Origin: Clostridium sp. TW13
GTDB taxonomy: Bacteria > Bacillota > Clostridia > Clostridiales > Clostridiaceae
Reading direction: 5' to 3'
Length of the DNA: 64,000 nucleotides
Assembly: GCF_024345225.1 (NCBI RefSeq)
Contig: NZ_BROD01000001.1
Location: forward strand, 2,862,362-2,926,361
Positions 18,797 to 33,380 of the stretch are shown here, in pieces. Made by a program: the position numbers and the translations under genes. The first letter of the stretch is position 1. Every line of letters starts with the position of its first letter. Under the pieces are notes generated by a model. The model had not been told where the DNA came from, ran no database searches, and worked only from the letters and a program-made list of their open reading frames with translations.

Positions 18797-19951
18797 CTAT
18801 TGGACAAATAAATTTTCATACTTGTTTATAATATAATTCCATGTATATTCTTCATCTATTCTGCTTTTAGCTTTAGCACCTAAAGCTTTTAAATACTCTT
18901 TATCAATAACATCTAGCTTATCAATAAGCTGAGCTAAATTTTTATTTTCTTTACTAAAATATAATGCTCCATCCTCTCCTACTTCTATGTTAAAGCCAAC
19001 ATCAAGTAAAAGATTTAAATCAGTTGTAGCTAATGCTTCTAATAAAGATGGATTAGTTCCTCCAACTTCATGCCCATGCAAATATCCATACGCATTTTCT
19101 CTAATCTTTTTTAATAACTCTTGATTATAAACTGTACCAACAAATTTTATTCTCTTATCTTTATCAAAGTTAGTTTTTTGTCTTAACTCTTCATAAAAAT
19201 TATTTTTCTCTACATTTGTTATTAATACAAAATCTTTTTTAGTATTTGATTTCATAAATTCAGTTATCATAGTTTCATAGTTATTTTCTGGAACAAATCT
19301 TCCTACAACTAAATAGTACTCCTTTTTCTTGACATTCTTCTCATTGTACCAATCAATTAAAATACTATCATGATCTGATAATTTTGATTTTTCAGTATCA
19401 GCTCCATAAGCTATAAAAGTTGTTTTAGGATTATACTGACTATAATCTTCAAGTATATATTTCTCTATGTTTTTCGAGTCACATACTAATAAATCTGCAT
19501 GTTTAACCATATACTTTTCAGATATCTTCCAATATTGTCTTATAGCCTTATTCCATTTTGCCCTTTTCCACTCATGTCCATCTGGATTAACTAATAAAGT
19601 TGCACCTAATTTTTTTAGTTGTCTTTTGTATTTCCCAATAAATGGTCCTATCCTACATGCTAAAATATATACTATTGCATTTTTTATATTTTTTTCTTTT
19701 ATATATCTAATGCTCTCCTTTAATGCTGTTATATCATAATAAACTGCTTTTGCTGCCCCAATATTAGGTACATTTACATTAAAACATCTAGCACCATTAT
19801 GCTCAATTTCTTTATTATCATTTGATAAACAAGAAACATGGTACTTTATTTCTTTACTTTTTTGTCCTTCTGTTAATTTTTCAACAAACGTCTCAAATCC
19901 ACCATACTTTGCTGGTATCCCCTTTGAACCTATAATAAATACATGCTGCAT
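18797..19951 (-). CDS. DUF1972/GT4 glycosyltransferase (Cps2T-like rhamnosyltransferase)
   Basis: 384 residues. The N-terminus HVFIIGSKGIPAKYGGFETF is the DUF1972 signature found in beta-1,4-rhamnosyltransferases of capsule loci such as Cps2T, where it usually adds the second sugar to the lipid carrier. The GT4 C-terminal part (YLVVGRFVPENNYETMI, YGYLHGHEVGGTNPSLLEALA) is complete. As the second gene of the operon it is a good candidate for an early step of repeat-unit assembly. No initiating phosphoglycosyltransferase is visible in the window. Confidence 0.88.
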   Translation of the reverse strand: MQHVFIIGSKGIPAKYGGFETFVEKLTEGQKSKEIKYHVSCLSNDNKEIEHNGARCFNVNVPNIGAAKAVYYDITALKESIRYIKEKNIKNAIVYILACRIGPFIGKYKRQLKKLGATLLVNPDGHEWKRAKWNKAIRQYWKISEKYMVKHADLLVCDSKNIEKYILEDYSQYNPKTTFIAYGADTEKSKLSDHDSILIDWYNEKNVKKKEYYLVVGRFVPENNYETMITEFMKSNTKKDFVLITNVEKNNFYEELRQKTNFDKDKRIKFVGTVYNQELLKKIRENAYGYLHGHEVGGTNPSLLEALATTDLNLLLDVGFNIEVGEDGALYFSKENKNLAQLIDKLDVIDKEYLKALGAKAKSRIDEEYTWNYIINKYENLFVQ

Positions 19952-20010
19952 TGTATAACCTCTTATTTCACATTATTGTCTTAATACTATACTTAAATCT
20001 ATTTATACGG

Positions 20011-21324
20011 CTATTTAATATTTAATATAGCTTTTCTTCCAACTGAATGATATTCCACTTGGCTCTTTTCCGTATCTGTAATTTTATAACAATTTCTTCC
20101 GTCAAAAATTATAGGTGTTTTCATTAAGTTTGCATATACACTTAAATCTAAAGACTTGATTTCATCCCATTCTGTAAATATAAATGCTAAATCTGCATCC
20201 TTTAATGTTTCTTCTGGAGTGTTTACATATTTAATTTCACTTGGAAATATTCTCTTGAAATTATCCATTCCAACTGGATCGTATGCAACTACTTCCGCTC
20301 CTTCATCTAATAGTCTTCTTACATTAGGTATTGATGGAGCTTCTCTTAAGTCGTCAGTTCCTGGTTTAAATGTCAATCCAAGTACTGCAACCTTTAATCC
20401 TTTTAAAGTTTCAAATCTTTGTTTTGCCAATCTGAATAATTTATATTTTTGATTTTGATTCACTTCTATTGTTGCTTTTATTGTCTTTAATTCATATCCA
20501 TTATCATTTGCAAGCCAATGAAGAGCTTTAGTATCCTTAGGGAAACATGAACCACCATATCCAATTCCTGCTTTCAAGAATTTATCTCCTATTCTTGGAT
20601 CAAAACTCATTCCTTTGGCTACATCCTCTACATCTGCTCCAACTATTTCACAGAAATTAGCTATTTCATTCATAAACGAAATTTTAAGTGCTAAGAAATC
20701 ATTAGATGCGTATTTAATCATTTCTGCACTTCTTCTATTTGTAACCACTATTGGTTGATTATATCTTTCATATACTTCTCTTAATACATTCTCTGCATTT
20801 GTTGATTCAACACCAATCACTATTCTTTTAGCATATAAAGTATCAACAACTGCTGTTCCTTGAGCTAAAAATTCTGGATTTGATGCAACTTCTATATGTA
20901 CATTATTCTTAGCATTCTCTTGTAAGAATTCTTCAACTTTATCATTAGTTCCTATTGGCACTGTAGATTTAACTACCACTAAACAATCTTTTTCCACATT
21001 TTCAGCTATTTGTGCACATACATTAAATACGTAATCTAAATTTGCTGATCCATCTTCTCTTTCCGGAGTACCAACACCTATAAAAACTACATCCGCATCT
21101 TTGTAAGCACTTTTATAATCCACTGTAAAATCTAATCTTCCTGCATCATGGTTTTTCTTTAATAATTCATCTAAGCCTGGTTCATATATAGGTGATATCC
21201 CCTTTTTCATCTTTTCAACCTTGCTTTGATCTATATCTACACATGTTACATAATGTCCAACTTCTGAATGACATGCTCCTGTAACCAATCCCACATAGCC
21301 TGTCCCAGCAACTACTATTTTCAT
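20011..21324 (-). CDS. ugd: UDP-glucose 6-dehydrogenase
   Basis: 437 residues. It oxidises UDP-glucose to UDP-glucuronate with two NAD+. The Rossmann start MKIVVAGTGYVGLVTGACHS, EPGLDELL, GVGTP and the catalytic segment YGGSCFPKDTKAL (Cys260) are all present. ATG 21324 follows GGAAGGTG; 11 upstream codons are dismissed. It is the first gene of the polysaccharide operon, implying glucuronic acid or a derivative in the polymer. Confidence 0.95.
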   Translation of the reverse strand: MKIVVAGTGYVGLVTGACHSEVGHYVTCVDIDQSKVEKMKKGISPIYEPGLDELLKKNHDAGRLDFTVDYKSAYKDADVVFIGVGTPEREDGSANLDYVFNVCAQIAENVEKDCLVVVKSTVPIGTNDKVEEFLQENAKNNVHIEVASNPEFLAQGTAVVDTLYAKRIVIGVESTNAENVLREVYERYNQPIVVTNRRSAEMIKYASNDFLALKISFMNEIANFCEIVGADVEDVAKGMSFDPRIGDKFLKAGIGYGGSCFPKDTKALHWLANDNGYELKTIKATIEVNQNQKYKLFRLAKQRFETLKGLKVAVLGLTFKPGTDDLREAPSIPNVRRLLDEGAEVVAYDPVGMDNFKRIFPSEIKYVNTPEETLKDADLAFIFTEWDEIKSLDLSVYANLMKTPIIFDGRNCYKITDTEKSQVEYHSVGRKAILNIK

Positions 21325-21738
21325 TTTTTCACCTTCCAAATTAAAATGCATTACCATTATTCTGTTTTATTACATTTTATATATATTTATACTTAGAATT
21401 AATTTCAATATTATTAACACTAATCCCAATACTGATATAATATTCATCTAATAATAAATACTGTATTATTTTTGTAACCTTTTCTAGTTTAGCATACTTT
21501 AGGTACAAAGTTAATAATTTTTATGAACTTTTATCATAGTTATACAGTTTTTATTTGAGTTATATTAAAAATATTATAAAATTAAATTTTGATTTTATAC
21601 ACATTTGTAATATTAATGCTAATAATATAAATTTCGACACGTTTTTTTACAAAACGGCAATAAATAAAATAACTTCCATTTATATTTTTATTTTACTTAT
21701 TACTTATAGTATTGTAATACTTAATAATTATCCCAGCA
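21325..21738. other. Upstream region of the polysaccharide operon
   Basis: About 410 bp of AT-rich DNA between ugd and the terminator at 21741. It must hold the operon promoter, but I see no clean -35/-10 pair and no RNA structure. An 86-codon plus-strand frame here runs into the terminator and is not credible. Confidence 0.3.
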
Positions 21739-21740
21739 CA

Positions 21741-21786
21741 AAAAAGCCCTCCTGCAATTTTATTTATAAATTGCAGGGGGCTTTTT
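21741..21786. terminator. Bidirectional terminator
   Basis: Strong stem AGCCCTCCTGCAATTT (21745-21760) pairs with 21768-21782, flanked by an A-run on one side and a T-run on the other. It lies downstream of the hemerythrin gene (minus strand) and so ends that transcript; it also insulates the polysaccharide operon. Confidence 0.85.
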
Positions 21787-21818
21787 ATATTACAAATTAT
21801 TTACTTTTAACATGAATT

Positions 21819-22370
21819 TTAATTTAAATATTTGCTTTCTAACTTTTCCAATATTTTTATGTTTTCTTCCTTAATAGAACTATGGTCATTTTCATAAGCT
21901 AAACATTCTTTATTTATTGTTTCAAAAGTTTCTAAATTGAGTTCTCTTTCAGCAAATTTGTATATAACATTATCTTCTTTTTCTATGTGTCTTTCCAATA
22001 ACTTTGTGTAAGAGATGGCATTTGCAATGACATCTAGCTTAGATTCATCATCTCCACCTTTTAAGCTTTCAAGAGCTTCATCAAGAGCCTTTACATGATA
22101 TCTTCCCAAATCATGCTCAACTAGCATACCATGCTTTATAGTCTTTTCTCCTAAGGCACCCAGATTGTCAATCATTCTGTTAAAAAGCATTATTTCCTCT
22201 TTATTGTGGTGATGACCATCTGCATAATTCCTAATGAAGCTTATCATCAACTTGAAATCCTCGTAATTAATTTCTTCACCTTTTAGCACTCCATAACATG
22301 CTTTTCTTACAACAACAAGCATGCGCTTGATGTATTTATGTTCTTCCATCATTATATCTATAGCACTCAT
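21819..22370 (-). CDS. Hemerythrin HHE-domain protein
   Basis: 183 residues, an all-alpha four-helix metal-binding domain. Candidate ligands are visible: His11 (EEHKYIKRML), His53-55 and Glu58/59 (GHHHNKEE), His80 or His86 (KHGMLVEHD) and His128/Glu132 (ERHIEKED). Such proteins bind a di-iron site and act in O2 or NO sensing, storage or repair in anaerobes. GGAGGTTTAAT leads into the ATG. It follows the ABC exporter gene by 127 bp on the same strand and may be co-transcribed with it. Confidence 0.9.
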   Translation of the reverse strand: MSAIDIMMEEHKYIKRMLVVVRKACYGVLKGEEINYEDFKLMISFIRNYADGHHHNKEEIMLFNRMIDNLGALGEKTIKHGMLVEHDLGRYHVKALDEALESLKGGDDESKLDVIANAISYTKLLERHIEKEDNVIYKFAERELNLETFETINKECLAYENDHSSIKEENIKILEKLESKYLN

Positions 22371-22496
22371 ATTAAACCTCCATACTTTAACTTTATTACT
22401 TTATTAATAACTACATATTTTTAGTATTTGCATTTCTGATTTTAATTATAAGTGATTTTGTTTTAATTTACGGTAACACTGGTTACAAATGTTAGA

Positions 22497-24185
22497 TTAA
22501 TCATTTGCACTAGTATAGTATAGTTCATTAAAATAAGAATTGTTAGAAAGTAATTCATGAAAGGAACCTTGTCCTACTATTTTTCCTTCTTTAAATGCAA
22601 TAATCCTCTTTAAATTCTTGATTGAATTCAAACGATGAGCAATCACAATGACGGTTTTTTCTTTTAAATGATCCATTACTTCATTCATAACTTTTTCTTC
22701 TGTTATATTATCCATAGCAGATGTAGCTTCATCTAATATAACTAGTTTAGACTCTGTAAACCACAATCTAGCCAGTGCTAATCTTTGTCTTTCTCCTCCT
22801 GAAAGAGTTATTCCCCTTTCACCTAATTCTGTATCCAAACCATTTTCCATTTTTCTATATAGCTCTAACAAATTTACTTTCTCTAATACTTCAATAATAT
22901 GCTTTTCATCAACTTGATTATCAAACACAATGTTCTCTCTTAATGTGCCATCAAACACAGGCGATTCTTGTGATACATAAGCTATATAATCATAGAAACT
23001 ATCTAACTTAACCTTAAATAAATTATAATTATCAATAAGAATTTTGCCATCACTTGGTTTTAGCAATCCAATAAGCAACTTGATTAATGTAGACTTTCCA
23101 GAGCCACTTTCTCCTACAATAGCGATATTTTCACCATGAGAAATTTTAAAATTCAACTCATTAAAAATAGTTTTGTCTCCATATTGAAAACTTATATTAT
23201 CAAATGAAACATCACCACTTAAACTTTCAATGTTATCTCCATATTCAAGCTGCTTATCATTTGGACAATTTAAGAAATCTATATATCTATTAAACGAAGT
23301 CATATCTAATTTATATTCAACAAACAAAACATTAAATATTGCAATAGGGTTATAAGCATTATCTACCAAAGCAATTAATGCAATGATAGAACCAATAGAT
23401 ATTGATTTTGTTTTCCATCCATATACTACAATTCCAACTTTAATAAAAGTTACCATTAGCGCAAAGATTGTAAAAAATGCTTCATGAATTAATGTCATCT
23501 TAACCTTTGAATTAACAATTTCTTTTTTTGCATTTGTGGCTTTCTGAATTTCATTTTTAAAGCGTTTATTAATTCTAAATACCACCATTTCCATAAAACC
23601 ACGTACAAGGAAATGATTCATTTTTTCCTCATTAGACAGAATGTGTTCTTTGATTTGATAAAGTGCTTTGAGTAATAAATTAGTTATAATAAAAACCACC
23701 ACATATCCAATCAAAATTGCAGCCATAATAGTTTTGTTTATCCTATAAATGAAAACCAAACTAAATAAAATAGATGGAATCAACTGTCTTATTAGACAAA
23801 AATAGAAATCAAATAAAATACTTTTACCTGCAGATGCTCCATTCTCAATTCTTTGGATTAACTTACCTGTCCCTATAGTTTGATATGCTTCATAATCTAT
23901 CTCACTAATTTTTATCAATGATTTAATCTTCAAATCAAGAAAAATACCATGTTGAAGCTTCTGTGCTGGGTATTCATCTACATAATTTAATATACAAATC
24001 ACTATAAGAACTAGTCCATAAATCATTATAATTCCTAATGATAGAGAAACACTATTAAATCTATCTATGAGCTTTTGAAAATAATCTGCACTAAAGTTGT
24101 TTAAAAATGCAATCAATATGCCTAATCCTATATACACCAATACTAATATTTTGTTCTTTTTTATTATCTCTTTTAAATAATCCAT
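22497..24185 (-). CDS. ABC exporter half-transporter (fused membrane and ATPase domains)
   Basis: 562 residues. The N-terminal ~310 residues contain about six membrane segments (exporter-type membrane domain); the C-terminal ATPase has Walker A GESGSGKST (about 357-365), signature LSGGERQRLALARL (about 461-474), Walker B LVILDEATSAMD (about 478-489) and the H-loop IVIAHRL. It probably works as a homodimer, exporting a peptide, lipid or drug; no dedicated substrate gene is adjacent. RBS GGAG precedes ATG 24185. A structured leader lies just upstream and may control it. Confidence 0.9.
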   Translation of the reverse strand: MDYLKEIIKKNKILVLVYIGLGILIAFLNNFSADYFQKLIDRFNSVSLSLGIIMIYGLVLIVICILNYVDEYPAQKLQHGIFLDLKIKSLIKISEIDYEAYQTIGTGKLIQRIENGASAGKSILFDFYFCLIRQLIPSILFSLVFIYRINKTIMAAILIGYVVVFIITNLLLKALYQIKEHILSNEEKMNHFLVRGFMEMVVFRINKRFKNEIQKATNAKKEIVNSKVKMTLIHEAFFTIFALMVTFIKVGIVVYGWKTKSISIGSIIALIALVDNAYNPIAIFNVLFVEYKLDMTSFNRYIDFLNCPNDKQLEYGDNIESLSGDVSFDNISFQYGDKTIFNELNFKISHGENIAIVGESGSGKSTLIKLLIGLLKPSDGKILIDNYNLFKVKLDSFYDYIAYVSQESPVFDGTLRENIVFDNQVDEKHIIEVLEKVNLLELYRKMENGLDTELGERGITLSGGERQRLALARLWFTESKLVILDEATSAMDNITEEKVMNEVMDHLKEKTVIVIAHRLNSIKNLKRIIAFKEGKIVGQGSFHELLSNNSYFNELYYTSAND

Positions 24186-24199
24186 AACTGTACTCCTTT

Positions 24200-24365
24200 T
24201 AACAACTAATTATTTTTTGAAGATGTCTAATCGGAATCAATACAGTTGCCACTGCTCGCAAGTTTTCTATTTTTACCTCAGTACAATCTGCCAACAGATT
24301 ATATCAACTGCACTGAGTGGTTACCTGAATGAGTTCTCATAAGAGTTCACGCCCTTTCACATTCT
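24200..24365 (-). ncRNA. Structured leader of the ABC exporter gene, class not recognised
   Basis: On the minus strand this stretch folds into nested helices: ACC(A)CUCAGU pairs with ACUGAGGU around an inner AAUCUG-UUGG-CAGAUU hairpin, followed by CAGU-GGCA-ACUG. It is less AT-rich than its surroundings and ends about 20 bp before the exporter's ribosome site. It does not carry T-box, M-box, SAM, purine, lysine or FMN signature sequences that I know. It could be a riboswitch or a drug-responsive attenuator. Confidence 0.45.
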
Positions 24366-24430
24366 ATGTAAATTTTTCTATAGTTTAACTTTAGCATAAT
24401 TTACACATTAAATATAGCGTTATTAAAAGC

Positions 24431-24478
24431 AAAAATCTCTAGTCAATTAAAATATAATTTAAATTGGCTAGAGATTGG
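24431..24478 (-). terminator. Intrinsic terminator of the soluble chemoreceptor gene
   Basis: AATCTCTAG and its complement (24434-24442 with 24468-24476, extended by CAATT/AATTG pairs) form a long stem; on the minus strand it is followed by ATTTTTGCTTTT. It closes the 24491-25357 gene and separates it from the exporter leader. Confidence 0.8.
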
Positions 24479-24490
24479 AACTACTATATA

Positions 24491-25357
24491 CTAAAATACA
24501 TTCTTAACTTGGTTATTTAATTCTTGTATGCTGCCATTTATTGTTTCTACTGAAGCTGTAACTTCTTGTGTTGTAGCTGCTTGTTCTTGGCTGATTGCTG
24601 CAGTCTCTTGAATAGCTTGTGAAATTGTTTCTATTGATTTATTAATTTGATCTATTACATCTCTTATTACTGTAGCAGATTCTTTGCTCTTACTTGCAAG
24701 TTTTCTTACTTCAGAAGCAACAACTGAAAATCCCTTTCCATGTTCTCCTGCTCTTGATGATTCTATAGCTGCATTAAGTCCTAATAAATTAGTTTGCTTT
24801 GCTATATCTTCTATTATCTCAATTACTTGTCTAGTTTTTTCCACCGTTTCTTTAGTTTCTTCAGTAAGCTTTATAACATTTTGTCCATATTGAGCAAGAC
24901 TTACAGATGAAGCTGACATTTGATTTACACTTGATGTTATATTATTCACTGAATCTGCTAAGTTAGATATGCTCTTTGTTAAATTTGAATTTACGGTAGT
25001 GTTAACTCCATTAGTTATTGCACCAATTAATTTTCCCTCTGCATTTCTTATTGGCAATGCAACTAATTTTAGTGGTGCACCAAATACTTCTTCTGGTATA
25101 ACTTCTACTACAGACTTATTAGTGTCTAAAGCTTCTTTCAAAGCACTAACAGGTTTTGAACCATACTCAAAATGAAAATCCACATTATCTGGCTTAACAT
25201 AGTGAATACACTTACTAGTATCTGCTAAAGTTAACGCCCCTTCATTAATTGTTAACTTGTTTATGTATGGCATGACAACAGCAAAACTTCTAAGTATCTC
25301 CTCATCTGTCAATTCCTCGTTAAAAAAATCTCTGTAATCAATTGAATTGTTGTCCAT
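24491..25357 (-). CDS. Soluble methyl-accepting chemotaxis-like protein
   Basis: 288 residues and no membrane segment. Residues about 1-125 form a putative sensor domain ([20 protein letters not shown] resembles a PAS/GAF-type sensor end). The C-terminal half is a short MCP signalling coiled coil with the conserved hairpin tip [30 protein letters not shown] split over about 185-215. It would signal to CheA/CheW from the cytoplasm. No che genes are in the window. GGAGACATAAAA precedes ATG 25357. A terminator follows, so it is monocistronic. Confidence 0.88.
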   Translation of the reverse strand: MDNNSIDYRDFFNEELTDEEILRSFAVVMPYINKLTINEGALTLADTSKCIHYVKPDNVDFHFEYGSKPVSALKEALDTNKSVVEVIPEEVFGAPLKLVALPIRNAEGKLIGAITNGVNTTVNSNLTKSISNLADSVNNITSSVNQMSASSVSLAQYGQNVIKLTEETKETVEKTRQVIEIIEDIAKQTNLLGLNAAIESSRAGEHGKGFSVVASEVRKLASKSKESATVIRDVIDQINKSIETISQAIQETAAISQEQAATTQEVTASVETINGSIQELNNQVKNVF

Positions 25358-25585
25358 TTTTATGTCTCCTTTATATAAAACTACTAATATATTTATATTA
25401 ACTTGGTAAATTAATCTATAATTTATATATCGATTATTGTATCCAACTCTTAATCATATCTAATTTATATTTTAAAAATATTTTTTCAAAATACTCACAC
25501 TTCTTAGCGATATAAATGCTTGACTATTACGCGCATAGAAAGTAACTTTATGTTTAGCATGCACTCAAAATACTAAAGTCCCAGG

Positions 25586-25624
25586 CAAAAGAAAATCCTC
25601 CACAGTCAGTGTGGCGGATTTTAG
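25586..25624 (-). terminator. Intrinsic terminator of the HxlR gene
   Basis: AAATCCTCCACA pairs with TGTGGCGGATTT across a 5-base loop; on the minus strand it is followed by TTTTCTTTTG. It lies just downstream of the HxlR stop. The remaining part of 25358-25666 is AT-rich and holds the presumed chemoreceptor promoter, which I cannot pin down. Confidence 0.8.
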
Positions 25625-25666
25625 CGAGTAAGTTGAAACGTATAGAGATAAAAGCTTTAGAAAAAA

Positions 25667-26041
25667 CTAACTATTTCTAACATTACTGCATTCTAACTGT
25701 TCATCTATTTGTTCATTCAAGAAATCTATTTGCTTTTGTCCCCATTTATAAAGGGAATCAAATACAGGAAAAAGCTCCTTACCTTGAGCTGTTAATGAAT
25801 ATTCCACCTTGGGAGGTATTTGAGGATAAACCTTTCTCTCAATAATTTGATATAACTCAAGTTCCTTTAATTGTTGAATAAGAACCTTTCGAGTAACACC
25901 TGGCAATAATCTTTCTAATTGAGTAAACCTCTTGGTTCCCATGCCAAGTTCCCAAATAATTAAAACCTTCCACTTGCCCCCAATTAAATTCAAAGTGAAA
26001 TCAATAGGACACTCATATTTACATATTTTCTCATACTCCAT
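25667..26041 (-). CDS. HxlR-family transcriptional regulator
   Basis: 124 residues. The family's winged helix-turn-helix is clear: CPIDFTLNLIGGKWKVLIIWEL (11-32), then RFTQLERLLPGVTRKVLIQQLKELE and the wing RKVYPQIPPKVEYSLTAQG. The N-terminal Cys pair (CKYEC) could allow redox or electrophile sensing, known for some members such as HypR and YodB; that is inference. It is divergent from the lipoprotein gene at 26224 with 182 bp between, so it may control that gene and itself. Confidence 0.92.
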   Translation of the reverse strand: MEYEKICKYECPIDFTLNLIGGKWKVLIIWELGMGTKRFTQLERLLPGVTRKVLIQQLKELELYQIIERKVYPQIPPKVEYSLTAQGKELFPVFDSLYKWGQKQIDFLNEQIDEQLECSNVRNS

Positions 26042-26223
26042 AAATATCTCCTCTCTTTCATTTCAAAGTTACCTAAAGGTATACCTAGTTACTTGACCAT
26101 ATATCTTGTCACAAAAAAGTGCCTTCTTGTAAAATAATTCCTATGACAATATTATAATACTTAAGTAATTAAATATAAACTGTTTATCAGTTATATCTCA
26201 TCAAATTTTTTGGAGGTAACAAA

Positions 26224-26727
26224 ATGAAAAAAATTACTCAAGTATTATTAAGTTTAATTATTATCACTAACATTGCCGGCTGTTCAAGCAATAAGGCTTC
26301 TACTGCATCTACAACTCAAGATACAAAAGCAGTGTCAAGCAGTTCAATATCTGATACCAGTAGAACATTAACAAATGTAGAAAATGATAGTTATATTATT
26401 TATAATCTATCCTACCTTGAGGCAACTCAACTGCAAGGAGTTTCTTCAACGTCTATTGAAATCAAAAAGAAAGACAATCAAACTGTATACACATATAAAG
26501 ATCATATACTATCTTGTGGTACCTATATGAATGGAGAGATTGTAGAGACTATTAAAGGCAATATTAAAACCTTAACTGGTTCTTTCAATGTTACACATAA
26601 TCCATATAAAATCACTAAATTGGATTTAAATATAAATATTAATATGGATACAAATGAAAAAACAGGCTACATCAGTCCAGATGGAGACAAACTTGACATT
26701 AACAGTAACTTTGTTCCAATTGGCTAA
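26224..26727 (+). CDS. Predicted lipoprotein, unknown function
   Basis: 167 residues. A lipoprotein signal peptide with lipobox IAGC (Cys20) is followed by a Ser/Thr/Ala-rich linker (about 21-50) and a beta-rich domain with repeated amphipathic strands (residues about 55-167). It should be anchored on the outer membrane face. I do not recognise the family. GGAGGTAACAAA precedes the ATG. Divergence from an HxlR gene suggests stress-responsive control. A strong terminator follows. Confidence 0.8.
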   Translation: MKKITQVLLSLIIITNIAGCSSNKASTASTTQDTKAVSSSSISDTSRTLTNVENDSYIIYNLSYLEATQLQGVSSTSIEIKKKDNQTVYTYKDHILSCGTYMNGEIVETIKGNIKTLTGSFNVTHNPYKITKLDLNININMDTNEKTGYISPDGDKLDINSNFVPIG

Positions 26728-26755
26728 TGTATAAAAAAGTATGCTTTACCTCAAT

Positions 26756-26789
26756 AATAAAAGCCACGAAATCTCTCGTGGCTTTTATT
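26756..26789. terminator. Bidirectional terminator
   Basis: Perfect 14-bp stem AATAAAAGCCACGA with its complement and a 6-base loop. It can end both the lipoprotein transcript (plus) and the convergent PTS transcript (minus). Confidence 0.88.
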
Positions 26790-26849
26790 ATTCTAAATAT
26801 GAGATTAATAAATTAAAGATTTACTCTTACTCTAAATCCTCTTCATTAA

Positions 26850-28805
<1,956 letters not shown>

Positions 28806-29120
28806 TTAGGACTTGTTATTTATTTTCAGACGCATAAATAAAATTTATAAAAGCAAAATATTAAAAATATCTTGTTAGAGTTATAGTTTCTCCTTTTTAA
28901 GTTACTATGCTTTTTTACAAACAAAGTTAGATGGAATCATTTCCAACTTAATTATTAGACTGTATTAAATTGTAGTAATTAGACTTATAAAGTTATTACT
29001 CTATAAATCTAATTAATATATTTCATAATTTATAAATCCGTAATATTGTTGTTTATCAAAAGTACATAGTCAACTAAATATATCTGCGCATTTGTACGGT
29101 TAATATGTTTACAAGAATTC

Positions 29121-29209
29121 GTATAGAAGTGTTCCACCTAAATGTTGGTGAAAAAAATGTCGAATTTTTATAACTTGTCCACCAACATTATTATGGAACA
29201 GTTCTATAC
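29121..29209 (+). repeat. Palindromic MITE-like element, copy 1
   Basis: About 89 bp with imperfect terminal inverted repeats GTATAGAAGTGTTCCA and TGGAACAGTTCTATAC, and inner arms AATGTTGGTG / CACCAACATT. The middle is TGTCGAATTTTTATAACTTG. Three further copies are in this window, none with an open reading frame. Confidence 0.8.
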
Positions 29210-29265
29210 AGATAATAGATAGACTATATATCAAAATGTAGAATCTTTATTATCACCTATATAAC

Positions 29266-29308
29266 TGAAAAGATTGCAAGCAAAATATATTTACTCACAA
29301 TCTTTTCA
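29266..29308 (-). terminator. Possible terminator of the glucosidase operon
   Basis: TGAAAAGATTG pairs with CAATCTTTTCA over an 11-bp stem with a 21-base loop. The following T-run on the minus strand is weak, so the call is tentative. Confidence 0.45.
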
Positions 29309-29338
29309 TTACATACATATTGCTTACACAAATCAAGA

Positions 29339-29472
29339 TTTATCCGATAGCTAGCATCCGTAACACTCCAACTTCTTTAAGTTGGAGATAACAGCTGCAC
29401 GCTCCTGGATAAGTTCAACTAAGATTCAGATGGGGATCAAACCCCACCTGAATCAAGTTTCACTTGATATAA
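29339..29472. repeat. Structured repeat, family 2, copy A (possible IS200/IS605 remnant)
   Basis: Shares TTTATCCGATAGCTA, AAGTTGGAGATAAC, GCTGCACGCTCCTGGATAAG and TTCAACTAAGATTCA with the copy at 52700-52920. It contains two hairpins: CTCCAACTT/AAGTTGGAG (29366-29388 region) and GATTCAGATGGGG/CCCCACCTGAATC (29423-29455). No ORF. Terminal hairpins without coding capacity suggest a non-autonomous mobile remnant; that origin is inference. Confidence 0.6.
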
Positions 29473-29604
29473 ATTAAACCTGTTATTTATGCCAATTGCT
29501 AAACTTCTCTCAAATATATATCTTGATAATAAAATATCTCTATTTCACGATAACAAGATATCAAGAAACGCTAAAACACTGGGTTTAAACAAAATACAAA
29601 TGTA

Positions 29605-31074
<1,470 letters not shown>

Positions 31075-31167
31075 CTATTTATGTTTTATCTAATTACTGT
31101 TGCTTCTTGACTACTTAACTATTTACTATTAATTTTTACCTATTAGCTATTAATTATTTATCTTTTT

Positions 31168-31207
31168 AAGAATAGAAGGCTGGTATTCCCGCCTTCTATT
31201 CTTAAAT
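31168..31207 (-). terminator. Hairpin between EIIBCA and glucosidase genes
   Basis: 13-bp perfect stem AAGAATAGAAGGC (31168-31180) with 31191-31203. On the minus strand it is followed by AAAAAGATAAAT rather than a pure T-run, so it may be a weak terminator or an mRNA stabiliser that sets the ratio of permease to glucosidase. Confidence 0.55.
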
Positions 31208-31220
31208 TTATTTATTTTTA

Positions 31221-33284
<2,064 letters not shown>

Positions 33285-33380
33285 TAAAATAATATTTAAT
33301 TTTAAATATTTATTTTATCTGATTTACTTATTTAAGATTGAATTTTAATATTATCTTGCAATCTTAAAACAATATTTATC

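Noticed and set aside
21555-21815. 86-codon plus-strand frame
   Set aside because: It runs through a strong terminator hairpin, has no ribosome site and very biased AT composition.
24200-24365. T-box or cobalamin riboswitch reading for the ABC exporter leader
   Set aside because: No GGTGGNACCGCG T-box and no cobalamin core; the GCAGTGGCAACTG segment only superficially resembles the latter.
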